Positions 26,604-35,316 of a stretch of 64,000 nt of DNA are shown in pieces. The DNA is taken from NCBI GenBank assembly GCA_964569695.1, contig CAZMUA010000010.1:55263-119262 (forward strand), in the 5' to 3' direction. The DNA comes from UBA8106 sp964569695. Its GTDB lineage: Bacteria > Acidobacteriota > Vicinamibacteria > Vicinamibacterales > UBA823. The translations under genes were made by a program, and so were the position numbers. Positions within the stretch are counted from its first letter, which is position 1. Each line of letters opens with the position of its first letter. The notes under the pieces were generated by a model. It was not told the DNA's origin, did not search any database, and was given only the letters and a program-made list of their open reading frames with translations.

Positions 26604-28776
26604 TTTCGGAAGATTTCCAAGAGGCCGCGCGGCCGTTCACAAAACGTTGCCAGCGGGCTTCAATGTGGCGACAACCTTGATCCCAATCACCATTCCCTTC
26701 TGACACAATCCGAGCTTCTACAGTTGCAACGACCGTGTCGCGTGACCGTTCAGGGTCGCGCGCCATGATGCGGGCTGTCTCTCGTGCACTATTCAGGGAT
26801 AGCCCCTTCGCCAGATAGGCATTTTCCAGTTGGGTTTCATTGCGCGTCTGGTAAAACGGAGTGACGTACCCTCGTGGACCAGTCAGCAATTCCTCAATGT
26901 CTGCCCGGGTCCCTCGACAGCGGCGAATCAGCATGCCATCAGGCACAAACACATGGAGTAAGTTGATCAATGTCTGGCCATAGTTAAATGCGCGCTGTTG
27001 TCCAAGGCTATTACAGCGCCGACGAGCCCTCGCGGTTTGTTGTAATCGCCACGATGCAAACGCATCAATATTCGTCTGAGGATCGTCCGGTTCCACGCAA
27101 GTAAGATTCGGAGCCGCAAACCAAGCACTGTATTCTTGCGCCGAATCAAAAAATAGAGCCGATGGAATAGCATCTCCTGACGGTGCAGCCAGTGGGTCCA
27201 CCAGCCTCCCCACATCGTACATTGTGAGATCTATGTGGTAGTTAAAAGCGACTTTCCTCGACAAGTTAATTCGGTTCGAAGTATCACCAAACTGAAGCGG
27301 GGTATTGAGATATCTTAAGAGTCCCCAATAAAGTCTACGAACTCCAGCGGCATCAGCCATCACAACAGGCTTGGCTTCGACATCAAAGAGTAACTGACCA
27401 AGTGACCGCTCGCTTCGCCCTGCTGCACGTGCTTCGCCAGCCGAATCGGCTATGACGACATACGCTCGAATCCAGTCTGCCAACGTCGTGACTAACGACG
27501 TGAAATCTAAGCTTGGATAGACTGCTGGAAAGCGTTCGTAATCTTTCACCCGAGGTAAAATTGCGGTCAGCAACTCGTACGGCACGTGCGGATTTGGCGA
27601 TAACGTGGCAGGAAGTTGACCTCCATCGAGGTGGTACCGATTCGTGGACGGGTTATAGCTGAACAGCCAACGACTGTCCAGCAACTGCTGTAGTAGAGGA
27701 AGCTGAATCAGCTCGAAAGGTTCATCGGTCGGCACAAAGCCATACCTGTCAAGCCACAGGGCATGTGCCACATGATCAAGGTAAATATGACGAGCGTCGG
27801 TTGGTTCTAGATTCCGTAGTCGATCCCCTGACGCTGCAGGAGGCAGCCGGCTATTCCATGCGGTCAGAGTCCTTAACCGACTGGCCAATTCGCTCTTCAT
27901 GGTCTCAGACCAGTCTCCGTACGACTGCACACCAGCCGAACTCTGCCAATTCAACGCCGCGAGCACTTCTGGCTCTTCGAGAATAGTCGCATAGGCCAGA
28001 AATTCATCAGTCTGAGGGAATACCTGTTTGCGCTCCCGCGCTGTTGACAGATCAATCGCAACGTCATCAGAAACCGGAAGCACCTGTACCTGAAACTCAG
28101 AACCGGGCGGTCTGATGATTACTGGTGGTTCAGGAAAGACCCAAGCTCGCTGGTATGACATCGGCTCGAGAACCTTGACTCGAGTGATGAAATCACTCAC
28201 CACAAACGAGTCGTTGAGAATCAGGCGGGCTCGAACCAAGGACCCTGCCGGGACCGTTGCCGTCCCAATGTTGGCAAGCGCGAAAAAAATTACACCTTCC
28301 GAATTGGCGCCAACTTCATCAATTACAAGTCTTGGCAGATCACGATGGTCATTACTCAGAAGCGCGGCGAAGACATTGTGTACTTCATTTTCTTCCTTGA
28401 TTCGGTTATCTGGATCGACGACCACAAGCACGCGACGCTGCTGCCCCGCCAAGAGAACTCGCGTCTTGATGTCCGCCACCTGACCAGGTTGAAGTGGCGC
28501 CTCAGCGCCAAGGTCCAACAACGTAAATCGACCCTGGTCGTAACCATCAACCAGAAGGCTAATCTCGGCCGAAACATCCAGAGCCGCCGTTCCTCCGTTG
28601 GTCACCTGCAACACAACATAGCCTTCAGGATCGAGGCGGACTTGTTGTACAGCCAAATCAGGCAATGCCGAAAGTTGACCAGGGGAGCGGCTCACAAGGA
28701 CATCCAGATCATCCTGCGCACTTAGTCCCTCGCTCATCAAAAACAACCCGAACACGAGGCAAAGCAGTGGTTTCAT
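26587..28776 (-). CDS. Exported CARDB-domain protein of unknown function
   Basis: 729 residues with an N-terminal signal peptide (MKPLLCLVFGLFLMSEGLSA, cleavage near residue 20). Residues ~40-130 form a CARDB-like beta-sandwich ending VVVDPDNRIKEENEVHN, the classic Asp-Pro-x-Asn-x-Ile-x-E-x-x-E-x-N end of that domain; a second, weaker repeat spans ~140-240. The remaining ~490 residues are soluble, rich in Arg/Trp/Tyr, with several Cys, and match no family I recognise. It lies in an operon of polysaccharide membrane enzymes, overlapping the GT-C gene downstream by 17 bases. A periplasmic or outer-surface role (binding or processing the glycan) is a guess. Confidence 0.7.
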   Translation of the reverse strand: MKPLLCLVFGLFLMSEGLSAQDDLDVLVSRSPGQLSALPDLAVQQVRLDPEGYVVLQVTNGGTAALDVSAEISLLVDGYDQGRFTLLDLGAEAPLQPGQVADIKTRVLLAGQQRRVLVVVDPDNRIKEENEVHNVFAALLSNDHRDLPRLVIDEVGANSEGVIFFALANIGTATVPAGSLVRARLILNDSFVVSDFITRVKVLEPMSYQRAWVFPEPPVIIRPPGSEFQVQVLPVSDDVAIDLSTARERKQVFPQTDEFLAYATILEEPEVLAALNWQSSAGVQSYGDWSETMKSELASRLRTLTAWNSRLPPAASGDRLRNLEPTDARHIYLDHVAHALWLDRYGFVPTDEPFELIQLPLLQQLLDSRWLFSYNPSTNRYHLDGGQLPATLSPNPHVPYELLTAILPRVKDYERFPAVYPSLDFTSLVTTLADWIRAYVVIADSAGEARAAGRSERSLGQLLFDVEAKPVVMADAAGVRRLYWGLLRYLNTPLQFGDTSNRINLSRKVAFNYHIDLTMYDVGRLVDPLAAPSGDAIPSALFFDSAQEYSAWFAAPNLTCVEPDDPQTNIDAFASWRLQQTARARRRCNSLGQQRAFNYGQTLINLLHVFVPDGMLIRRCRGTRADIEELLTGPRGYVTPFYQTRNETQLENAYLAKGLSLNSARETARIMARDPERSRDTVVATVEARIVSEGNGDWDQGCRHIEARWQRFVNGRAASWKSSENGSNR

Positions 28777-28788
28777 GGTTCGACCAAT

Positions 28789-30828
28789 TTAACGATCTAA
28801 GATGCGACTTGTGGTCGTGGGTGGCGTTTCGGTGCGGCGAAACATCAACGCGACATCACGCCACGAGGTAGAACAGGCCATGACAAACAATGGAAACAGC
28901 GCAAACGCTTTTTTGCGAAACACGGTTCCAAGATTCGGAATGGCAAGACCAATAACAAGTGCGAGCATGAGCCCAAACAGCAAGAGAAAAAGGCGCGCGG
29001 TATCACGCCGCTGAACGATTTGTCTCACAGCAACCACAAACAATGGCAGCATGATAAGGGTCAGCAGCGCCTCAAGTGCCGCCAAAACCTGCGCGTCACC
29101 TAAATCTCCGCTACCGACCTCCCAAGGTAAGGGATAGAGCACCACATTTCTGATCGCGCGAGGGAAAAAAGCTGCTAACGAAAAAATTGTCTCGAATTGG
29201 GTGACATCAAACTGCGTTGAAGCACCTCCAACATTAAGGTAGCCGACTCTGATGCCGTTTAGTCGACTTAAAACAGTGACTTCAAATCGACCAAGAAACC
29301 CAGGAAACAGCGGTCGTGGAACAGCCATTAGCGCTGTTCGATCGGATGGAATTGTCGCCCTCACTGCTTCACTGGATGGTGGTGAATCCTCAATGGCATT
29401 TGCAGCCGTTTCATCATTCAGCCACTCCATCGCCACCGGAGCTACCGGAGCCACCTGTCGTTCTGGCACCACTAGAAACTCCATGTGTGAATCGCGGTCA
29501 GTGGTGTCGGTCAATTCCACAATGCGCAGTCCATCGGGAGAATCCACAGTGTCCACGACCGCCAACGCGGATCGATCTTCCTCAGTAATCACAGGTACTG
29601 TCGACAGAAGCGGCGCAAACTGAGTGGCACTACGAGCCTCTCGTAGTCTACGCGGTAAGGCATGCAGCCCCGTGCTCCACCACGTCTGGTCCGCTTCCTT
29701 CGCCTTGATGGCCTGACCGGTACGTTTTTGCGCGACACTCAGATTGAACCAGCCTGGCCTGAAATCTGGAGAGGCCGTTAGTGCTTTGGTGTACTCGTCG
29801 ATTGCTTCATCGTACTGCCCGCGGCGCAGATACAACTGGCCGTAACCCATATACGTCAACTCACTATCCGGCGGGGCAATAATCGTACGTACGGTAGGCA
29901 CTGTACGGCTCAATGGCAACGCGGCCAGTAGTGCGCAGGACAGGGCTATCAAAACCACACTGGATCGGCGCGTTCTAGGACTCAACAGCTGATAGACGCT
30001 GACTGGCAGCATTACCCCGACTCCAGTCATTATTAATGCAACCGGCACATACTGGTTCTGCACCAATAGCACAACCGTCAGAAGCAGCAAGCTAACGCTG
30101 GTACCCAGCAACTGTCGAACAGATCTGTAGCTCTCCTGATTAGCGGACTCGACCAACGCCTTGACCACAATCCAGGAAATGACAAACGCCAGGAAAATCA
30201 CAAGAGGGTCTTTCAGCATCTGTGTCGACCACAGAAAGGTCGACGGCCAGACAGTCACCATTACAGCACTGATACGGGCACCGCGGGTGCCACCAAGTTT
30301 TTGGCCAATCAAATATGCGAACACTGCCGTTGCTGCGCCCAGCCAGCAGTTGAGGATGATGGCACTCAGTGGATGCGGGCCGAGCAATGCATATAAGACC
30401 AGTAAAACGTAGTTGTAATGACCCTCGCCGAGGCCAAGCGCCTGTGGAGGCGGCAAATCATTGGCAAGCAGTGCAAGGGCCGCTTCCGTGGTGTCGTGAT
30501 AGCCCTTACCATCTGGCGCGAACGCCCAGAATCCGCCGTCGACTTGCAAGCCTTCCAGAATCGGGAGCTGCCACAGAGAGGCATAGAACAATCCGATACC
30601 AAGACAGGCTCGCAGAGCAAAGCTTCCAAGAGCAATCCTCCATAACCATGGATCTTCGCTCACAGAGGCGACGTGCTGCCATAGCGCTAAAACCAAGACC
30701 AAGAGGAACAACCATGGTGTTGCATCCGGAACGATACGGATCGCCAAGAAAAAAGTAAGCATCACGGCTGCAGTTGCAGCCCACTTACGATTACTGGCCT
30801 GAACGAATCGACTAAACCATGCACTCAT
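28789..30828 (-). CDS. Polytopic membrane protein with periplasmic TPR insert, GT-C (GT39-like) fold
   Basis: 679 residues. About ten N-terminal helices, an acidic first-loop motif (APDGKGYHDTTE), the loop WPSTFLWSTQMLKD, a soluble insert with TPR helix pairs (YMGYGQLYLRRGQYDEAIDE, then RPGWFNLSVAQKRTG), a long polar linker, and about four C-terminal helices. Paralog of 8420-10282: both share the same order of motifs and the same TPR position, but the soluble region after the TPR differs. The gene is 12 bases upstream of the CARDB gene. Probably uses a polyprenyl-linked sugar, but activity is not established. Confidence 0.72.
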   Translation of the reverse strand: MSAWFSRFVQASNRKWAATAAVMLTFFLAIRIVPDATPWLFLLVLVLALWQHVASVSEDPWLWRIALGSFALRACLGIGLFYASLWQLPILEGLQVDGGFWAFAPDGKGYHDTTEAALALLANDLPPPQALGLGEGHYNYVLLVLYALLGPHPLSAIILNCWLGAATAVFAYLIGQKLGGTRGARISAVMVTVWPSTFLWSTQMLKDPLVIFLAFVISWIVVKALVESANQESYRSVRQLLGTSVSLLLLTVVLLVQNQYVPVALIMTGVGVMLPVSVYQLLSPRTRRSSVVLIALSCALLAALPLSRTVPTVRTIIAPPDSELTYMGYGQLYLRRGQYDEAIDEYTKALTASPDFRPGWFNLSVAQKRTGQAIKAKEADQTWWSTGLHALPRRLREARSATQFAPLLSTVPVITEEDRSALAVVDTVDSPDGLRIVELTDTTDRDSHMEFLVVPERQVAPVAPVAMEWLNDETAANAIEDSPPSSEAVRATIPSDRTALMAVPRPLFPGFLGRFEVTVLSRLNGIRVGYLNVGGASTQFDVTQFETIFSLAAFFPRAIRNVVLYPLPWEVGSGDLGDAQVLAALEALLTLIMLPLFVVAVRQIVQRRDTARLFLLLFGLMLALVIGLAIPNLGTVFRKKAFALFPLFVMACSTSWRDVALMFRRTETPPTTTSRILDR

Positions 30829-30905
30829 GAGATTAAGACGCGAGCTTATAGGGTATTTATATGCGGGATGATCTAAGACTGCCCATTAACCTGCTTCTTG
30901 GGGAG

Positions 30906-32423
30906 TCAGGGTAATAATTGTGCCTGTTCATGCCGAAGCTGTCGCAGTTGAAATCGCCTGGACACGAGTGTACCCAAAGTGCTAATCAAGGGTAAGCGTT
31001 GCAAACCGCGTTTCAGTTTGGGGTCAGCCTTGATGACGTTAATGACTTTCAGCAAGAACGGCTGACCGTTGCGACGAAAAAGCCGTTTCCAAGCGAGACT
31101 GCGAGCAATCCTCGCTTCAAGCCACGCCCACGCCTCCTGAAACTCTTCCCAGGTCGTATATTGATCGTGTTTAAAAACCATCTTGTCGTATTTCTTGTAC
31201 TCGCTCCAGTTGCGCACCAAGAGTAAGTCTCTTGCTTTCAGCTCTTCATAGAATGCCGTACTTGGTGTTGGAAATAAGATCGAACTGCAAACAATATCTG
31301 GTTCAAGTTCCACAAAGGCGCGATGCGTTTGTTTTAAGGTTTCCTTGGTCTCCCCGAGAAAGCCCACCATGAAATTCGCTTGGGCCTTCATGCCGTACTT
31401 CTTGGTTAAGTCAAATGCCTTCTTAGCCTGAGGGATACTCCACGGTTTCAAAATGCGGCGTTGAATTTCAGGGTCAGCTGTCTCCAATCCGTACTTCAAC
31501 TTTAAACAGCCAGCTTCTCCCATCAATCGCATCATGTCCTCATCGACGAGTTCAATAATGTTGTGGGCAACCCATTTAATATTGAGTTTTGCATCAATGA
31601 TGCCTTGGCAGATCTCTTTCGCACGCGCAACATTCACCGTGAACTCACTGTCAATGAAATCGAAATGCCGGACTTGATAGGTGTCGATGTAGTGGCGAAT
31701 CTCATCCACCACCTGTTGTGGGGTTTTATAGAACGGTCGAAGAGTGCTCGAACTGCAGTAGGTGCATTGCTTCACGCACCCTTTCGACGTCACCATCCAC
31801 ATGTAACGATTGCGACCAAACTCCCAATGCCAGCCCAATCGCTCTTGCTGGAGACGGAAAAATTCATCCATTGGAAGCAAATCAAACGCCGGCATTGCGA
31901 ATTCGCTCACAGATTGAAACTGCGATGCCCCGGTATCAACCAACTGATTACCCTGCTGCAGCACCATCCCTGGAGTATTGCGGATGTCGCCAGTCTCGCT
32001 AAATTCCTTGACAGCTTCAGCAAGGGTGTTTTCGATTTCAGTCTTAGTAAAGTAGGGAGTCGTGAGGCCGAACAACTCAATCGCTTCTTTCGGATCAACA
32101 GAGGAAGGACAAATGACTCCAATGGTCGGATATTCTAACTCTGCATACGGCCGGTCTTCATCGAGAGTGTAGGTGCCGAGGAGGCAGATAATAAGATCCG
32201 GTTTGAGAGCATGAACCTGTTCCAGACCCTGGTCCACTGGAAGATTTTCGAGGCGTGCATCAAATACCTGGAGATCAAGATCCGGAATACGTTGTCGAAG
32301 AACTCCCAAAATCGACGCGGCCGTGTACGGTGGATAGAGACCTGAACAGAATCCTGCGTGCCGGTCTTCCCGGTCGGTAAGCTGTCCATCAACATCTGGA
32401 GGATTAACTAATAAGACTCGCAT
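30906..32423 (-). CDS. Cobalamin-binding-domain radical SAM protein (B12-rSAM)
   Basis: 505 residues. N-terminal B12-binding-type Rossmann domain (MRVLLVNPPDVDGQLTDRED, PPYTAASILGVLRQ) in residues 1-150, then a radical SAM core with the 4Fe-4S cysteines Cys216, Cys220 and Cys223 (CVKQCTYC). The C-terminal ~120 residues are helical and Arg/Lys-rich. Family members catalyse C- or P-methylation, ring rearrangements or lipid modification. Here the gene stands between polysaccharide membrane proteins and the HAD/ATP-grasp module, with 65 bases before it and 77 after. A role in modifying a sugar or lipid carrier is inferred only from location. Confidence 0.82.
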   Translation of the reverse strand: MRVLLVNPPDVDGQLTDREDRHAGFCSGLYPPYTAASILGVLRQRIPDLDLQVFDARLENLPVDQGLEQVHALKPDLIICLLGTYTLDEDRPYAELEYPTIGVICPSSVDPKEAIELFGLTTPYFTKTEIENTLAEAVKEFSETGDIRNTPGMVLQQGNQLVDTGASQFQSVSEFAMPAFDLLPMDEFFRLQQERLGWHWEFGRNRYMWMVTSKGCVKQCTYCSSSTLRPFYKTPQQVVDEIRHYIDTYQVRHFDFIDSEFTVNVARAKEICQGIIDAKLNIKWVAHNIIELVDEDMMRLMGEAGCLKLKYGLETADPEIQRRILKPWSIPQAKKAFDLTKKYGMKAQANFMVGFLGETKETLKQTHRAFVELEPDIVCSSILFPTPSTAFYEELKARDLLLVRNWSEYKKYDKMVFKHDQYTTWEEFQEAWAWLEARIARSLAWKRLFRRNGQPFLLKVINVIKADPKLKRGLQRLPLISTLGTLVSRRFQLRQLRHEQAQLLP

Positions 32424-32488
32424 GGGTTACTCCATCTCATTTATCTACAGTACCGACATCGTTACTACTTCACTAGACTCTTGTACCG

Positions 32489-33190
32489 CTATGCCTCAAG
32501 GTCATCCAGTATCTGTGGAAGGTCCATCCATCCTGCCGCATATCGATCGACCAGATCCGCTTCAGTCCCTAGATCTTGATAGATCTGCTCGCCAACCGCA
32601 ATGGTCGCAATGGACATTCGGACCGGCGCTGCGGCAACGGCCGCCCGCGCACTGCGCATGTCATTAATGCTGTCACCAATCATAACGATTGAGGCACCCT
32701 CAGTCAGCAACTCAAGTTGTCGTAAAGTTTTCAAGATTGGTTCCGGGTGTGGTTTTTCACATATCACATCATCACGACTCACAACAGATGCAAACATGTT
32801 CAAAGAGAGCCCACTGGTCGTTAACGCACGTTTCACAGCTGCACGTCCATTATTACTAATCAACGACATCTGCCTCCCGCTGCAATGCCAATCCATTAAT
32901 ACTTTCTCGGCTCCTGTACAAATGGAAGCATGTGCGGCTCCATCTTCTTCTAATTCGTCTAATATCTGATAAGCCTGACCACCGACCGCATCGGCCGGAG
33001 CCCCACGTTCGGTGAGTGCTTGTAATGAGGCCCGTATCGTTGCCAAAACCGGACGAAAGGTTTTGTCGATGCCATGCTCAAGAAACAACTGCCGTAACTT
33101 CTCCCGCGTTGCATTCATTGCAGCCGTCGAAATCTCAAGCCGCAAGATCGTTCCATCCATATCCAAGAAAATTGCATCTACGTGGGCCAC
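32489..33190 (-). CDS. HAD-superfamily phosphatase
   Basis: About 233 residues from a GTG at 33190 that overlaps the ATP-grasp stop by 13 bases; an in-frame ATG at 33247 would give 252 residues but a 70-base overlap. Motif I is DMDGTIL, motif II ISNNGR, motif III a Lys in CEKPHPEP, motif IV IGDSINDM, so all four HAD elements are present. The cap is a helical C1 type (phosphoglycolate-phosphatase-like). As last gene of the ATP-grasp/DegT module it probably removes a phosphate from a small metabolite or sugar phosphate. Substrate unknown. Confidence 0.75.
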   Translation of the reverse strand: MAHVDAIFLDMDGTILRLEISTAAMNATREKLRQLFLEHGIDKTFRPVLATIRASLQALTERGAPADAVGGQAYQILDELEEDGAAHASICTGAEKVLMDWHCSGRQMSLISNNGRAAVKRALTTSGLSLNMFASVVSRDDVICEKPHPEPILKTLRQLELLTEGASIVMIGDSINDMRSARAAVAAAPVRMSIATIAVGEQIYQDLGTEADLVDRYAAGWMDLPQILDDLEA

Positions 33191-34242
33191 TTGGGAATCT
33201 CGTCTGCAGGAATCAAGACTGGACCGCAGTCCAGCGTCCGGATCCAATACAAGTCAGGGCTCAGCACGTCGTATTGTGCTACAGACCCAACGTCTTCCTT
33301 GTAGGCCAGCTTGACCAGTAGGTGGACAATATTAAATCCAGCCTTTGCATAAAAATGTGGTGACGTCGTGCCAAACCGACCGACGTTGACTTCTGTAATC
33401 CGCGGTTCATCGGCAGCATCGCACTTGAAGTCAATAAAAAACACTCCATGAGGACTGTCGTCAATTGTCTTCAACGCTCGGCGACCAATGTCATTCACGT
33501 CTTGACGGTGGACCGTGTGAGACACAGCAGGCGCCCCAGTAATTCCGCTAGGGCTAACATGGGGGATCACGTAGGAGACTCGCCGCCTTGATTGACTGCA
33601 CACCAATTCCCCCTGATTCCACAAACTCAACCAAGTCAGGTTGTCTCCAGGGAGATACTCGCTAGCAATAAACGATCCCCATCCAGCATGATGCGCAATC
33701 CAAGACTTCGCGTGACCCGGTTCAGTACACGGAAGACTCGCCACACCAATTCCGTGACCTGGAATACCTGAACCTCTGACCCAAATTGGTCGGGTGTCAA
33801 TTTCGTCAAAGACGCGATCGATGTCTTCGGCCGCACGAATCACGAAAGTGCGTGGAACCGGAATACCATTGGCCGCCCACATTTCGAATGACCGGTACTT
33901 ATCCTGACCGGCTGCAACCGTTTCGGGCTTCGGTAAAAAGATGCGCGCCGATAGGTCATCCTCGCGACCTGCAAGGGCTCGAATCTCAACACCATTAGTC
34001 AAAATCAATAACCCGATGTTGTAATCGTGGATGAGCGTTTGCAGTCGTTCTAGGTACGCTTCCAAGTCTGCCGCTTTGGGAACCAGCTCACGGGCATCCG
34101 TTTCCGCCAAGCAAATGTGATACCGATTAGAATCGGTGCCCAGTAAAAAAATCTCTTCATCTGCGAGTCGTAAGGCACGCGTTACATTAACTCCACCAGG
34201 GCCACCAGCCCCGGTAACAAGTACTCGTTTAGATTCTGACAT
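33178..34242 (-). CDS. ATP-grasp domain protein (carboxylate-amine ligase-like)
   Basis: 354 residues. N-terminal preATP-grasp Rossmann part with VLVTGAGGPGGVNVTRALRL, central ATP-grasp part with WVRGSGIPGHGIGV near 150-163 and FIASEYLPGDNLTWLSLW near 188-205, and the Mg-binding end FFIDFKCDAADEPRITEVNVGR near 268-289. The pattern resembles CarB-like ATP-grasp enzymes that form an acyl-phosphate and couple it to an amine. Start ATG 34242 has GGAG five bases upstream; GTG at 34248 is possible. In this module it may join an amino acid or carboxylate to an amino sugar. Confidence 0.78.
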   Translation of the reverse strand: MSESKRVLVTGAGGPGGVNVTRALRLADEEIFLLGTDSNRYHICLAETDARELVPKAADLEAYLERLQTLIHDYNIGLLILTNGVEIRALAGREDDLSARIFLPKPETVAAGQDKYRSFEMWAANGIPVPRTFVIRAAEDIDRVFDEIDTRPIWVRGSGIPGHGIGVASLPCTEPGHAKSWIAHHAGWGSFIASEYLPGDNLTWLSLWNQGELVCSQSRRRVSYVIPHVSPSGITGAPAVSHTVHRQDVNDIGRRALKTIDDSPHGVFFIDFKCDAADEPRITEVNVGRFGTTSPHFYAKAGFNIVHLLVKLAYKEDVGSVAQYDVLSPDLYWIRTLDCGPVLIPADEIPKWPT

Positions 34243-35314
34243 TGTCACTCCGCCGCACTGTGTGCCCTCGTGACCCGAGAGCTGTGTTCAAAGCAGCATC
34301 CGTCGCATTCTCTGCGCGTTGCCGTACTGCAATCTCTGCAACTTTTAAGCCAGCACAATGTAAATCAATGACGGGCTTCACCCCTAAATGACTAAATGTT
34401 CTCGCCATTCGTGCTGATTCTTCACCAGCGTGATCCAAGCACCATATGCCGGCCTGCCCAAGCGCTTCGGTATCCACTCGACCTGCGAACGGAACAACCA
34501 CGATTCCTGGCGCAATTGCCCGCAACCGTTCAACCTCCATCTGCCCACCCTGGCCAATGAACAGGTCGCGACTGCAGTAGTCAGCCAGAATAATAGCGTC
34601 CGCCTTTTCAAGAAACTCTTCCACTTGTGTCCCCGCCAAGCGATCGAATCGTTGGACCTTCGCCCCAACCTGGCCAAGGCATGATGCAATTACACGACCG
34701 AACTTATCTGTACTCACCACTCCAATCCGACTCTGATAAACCTCAATATCCGCTTCAAAGAGGAGCTTAAGAGCCAACGGACCAGAAAAATCAAATACCT
34801 CCAGTCCGGGATAATCTTCGTTGGTTGCGATGACAGCAATATCACGTGCTTCACACGCTGCTAGATCAACATCTTCCGGCCTAACTTCCCAAGCTTCGCA
34901 CATGAGAGCAACGACCGCGCCCGCCTTCATCTTGCTAACCGTCATCTGATCCAGCGGACGTACGAATCCAAGATTCGTGACCACATCCGTCTGACCTAAA
35001 ATTTCTACGCTTTTGGATTCCTTCACCATGATACGGTTTGGAATTCCACAGAATCTGGCGAACTGTGCACCGATCGTGGCAATATCAGCAGCGGCGCCAT
35101 GAACAGAATCCTGGGTGAGGGCATACACTTGATCCGCGCCGGCCATCGCCGCGAGCAGCGGTGTCGTCACATACGCTCCACTCCCCATTTCAGTCAGGAT
35201 GGTTAAGCCTTGCAGGTCGAGCTGGTTCACTTCGATAGCCTGTTGCATCAACCTCAAGGTACGAGCCGGATGTAGTAAACCGGCTGCCTGTAGACTCCTT
35301 AGCTGATCTGTCAT
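34229..35314 (-). CDS. Unknown protein with Rossmann-like (NAD-binding-like) region
   Basis: 361 residues, not recognised as a known family. The middle part VVTNLGFVRPLDQMTVSKMKAGAV and the later IGVVSTDKFGRVIASCLGQVGAKV resemble the catalytic and cofactor-binding parts of formate/glycerate or adenosylhomocysteine-hydrolase-like dehydrogenases, but a clean GxGxxG is not present (the turn reads STDKFG). N-terminus shows LTILTEMGSGAYVTTPLLAAMAGAD, which also looks like an alpha/beta fold. The ATG at 35314 lies two bases after the aminotransferase stop. Position between DegT and ATP-grasp genes argues for a step in the same metabolite pathway. Confidence 0.65.
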   Translation of the reverse strand: MTDQLRSLQAAGLLHPARTLRLMQQAIEVNQLDLQGLTILTEMGSGAYVTTPLLAAMAGADQVYALTQDSVHGAAADIATIGAQFARFCGIPNRIMVKESKSVEILGQTDVVTNLGFVRPLDQMTVSKMKAGAVVALMCEAWEVRPEDVDLAACEARDIAVIATNEDYPGLEVFDFSGPLALKLLFEADIEVYQSRIGVVSTDKFGRVIASCLGQVGAKVQRFDRLAGTQVEEFLEKADAIILADYCSRDLFIGQGGQMEVERLRAIAPGIVVVPFAGRVDTEALGQAGIWCLDHAGEESARMARTFSHLGVKPVIDLHCAGLKVAEIAVRQRAENATDAALNTALGSRGHTVRRSDNVRI

Positions 35315-35316
35315 AA

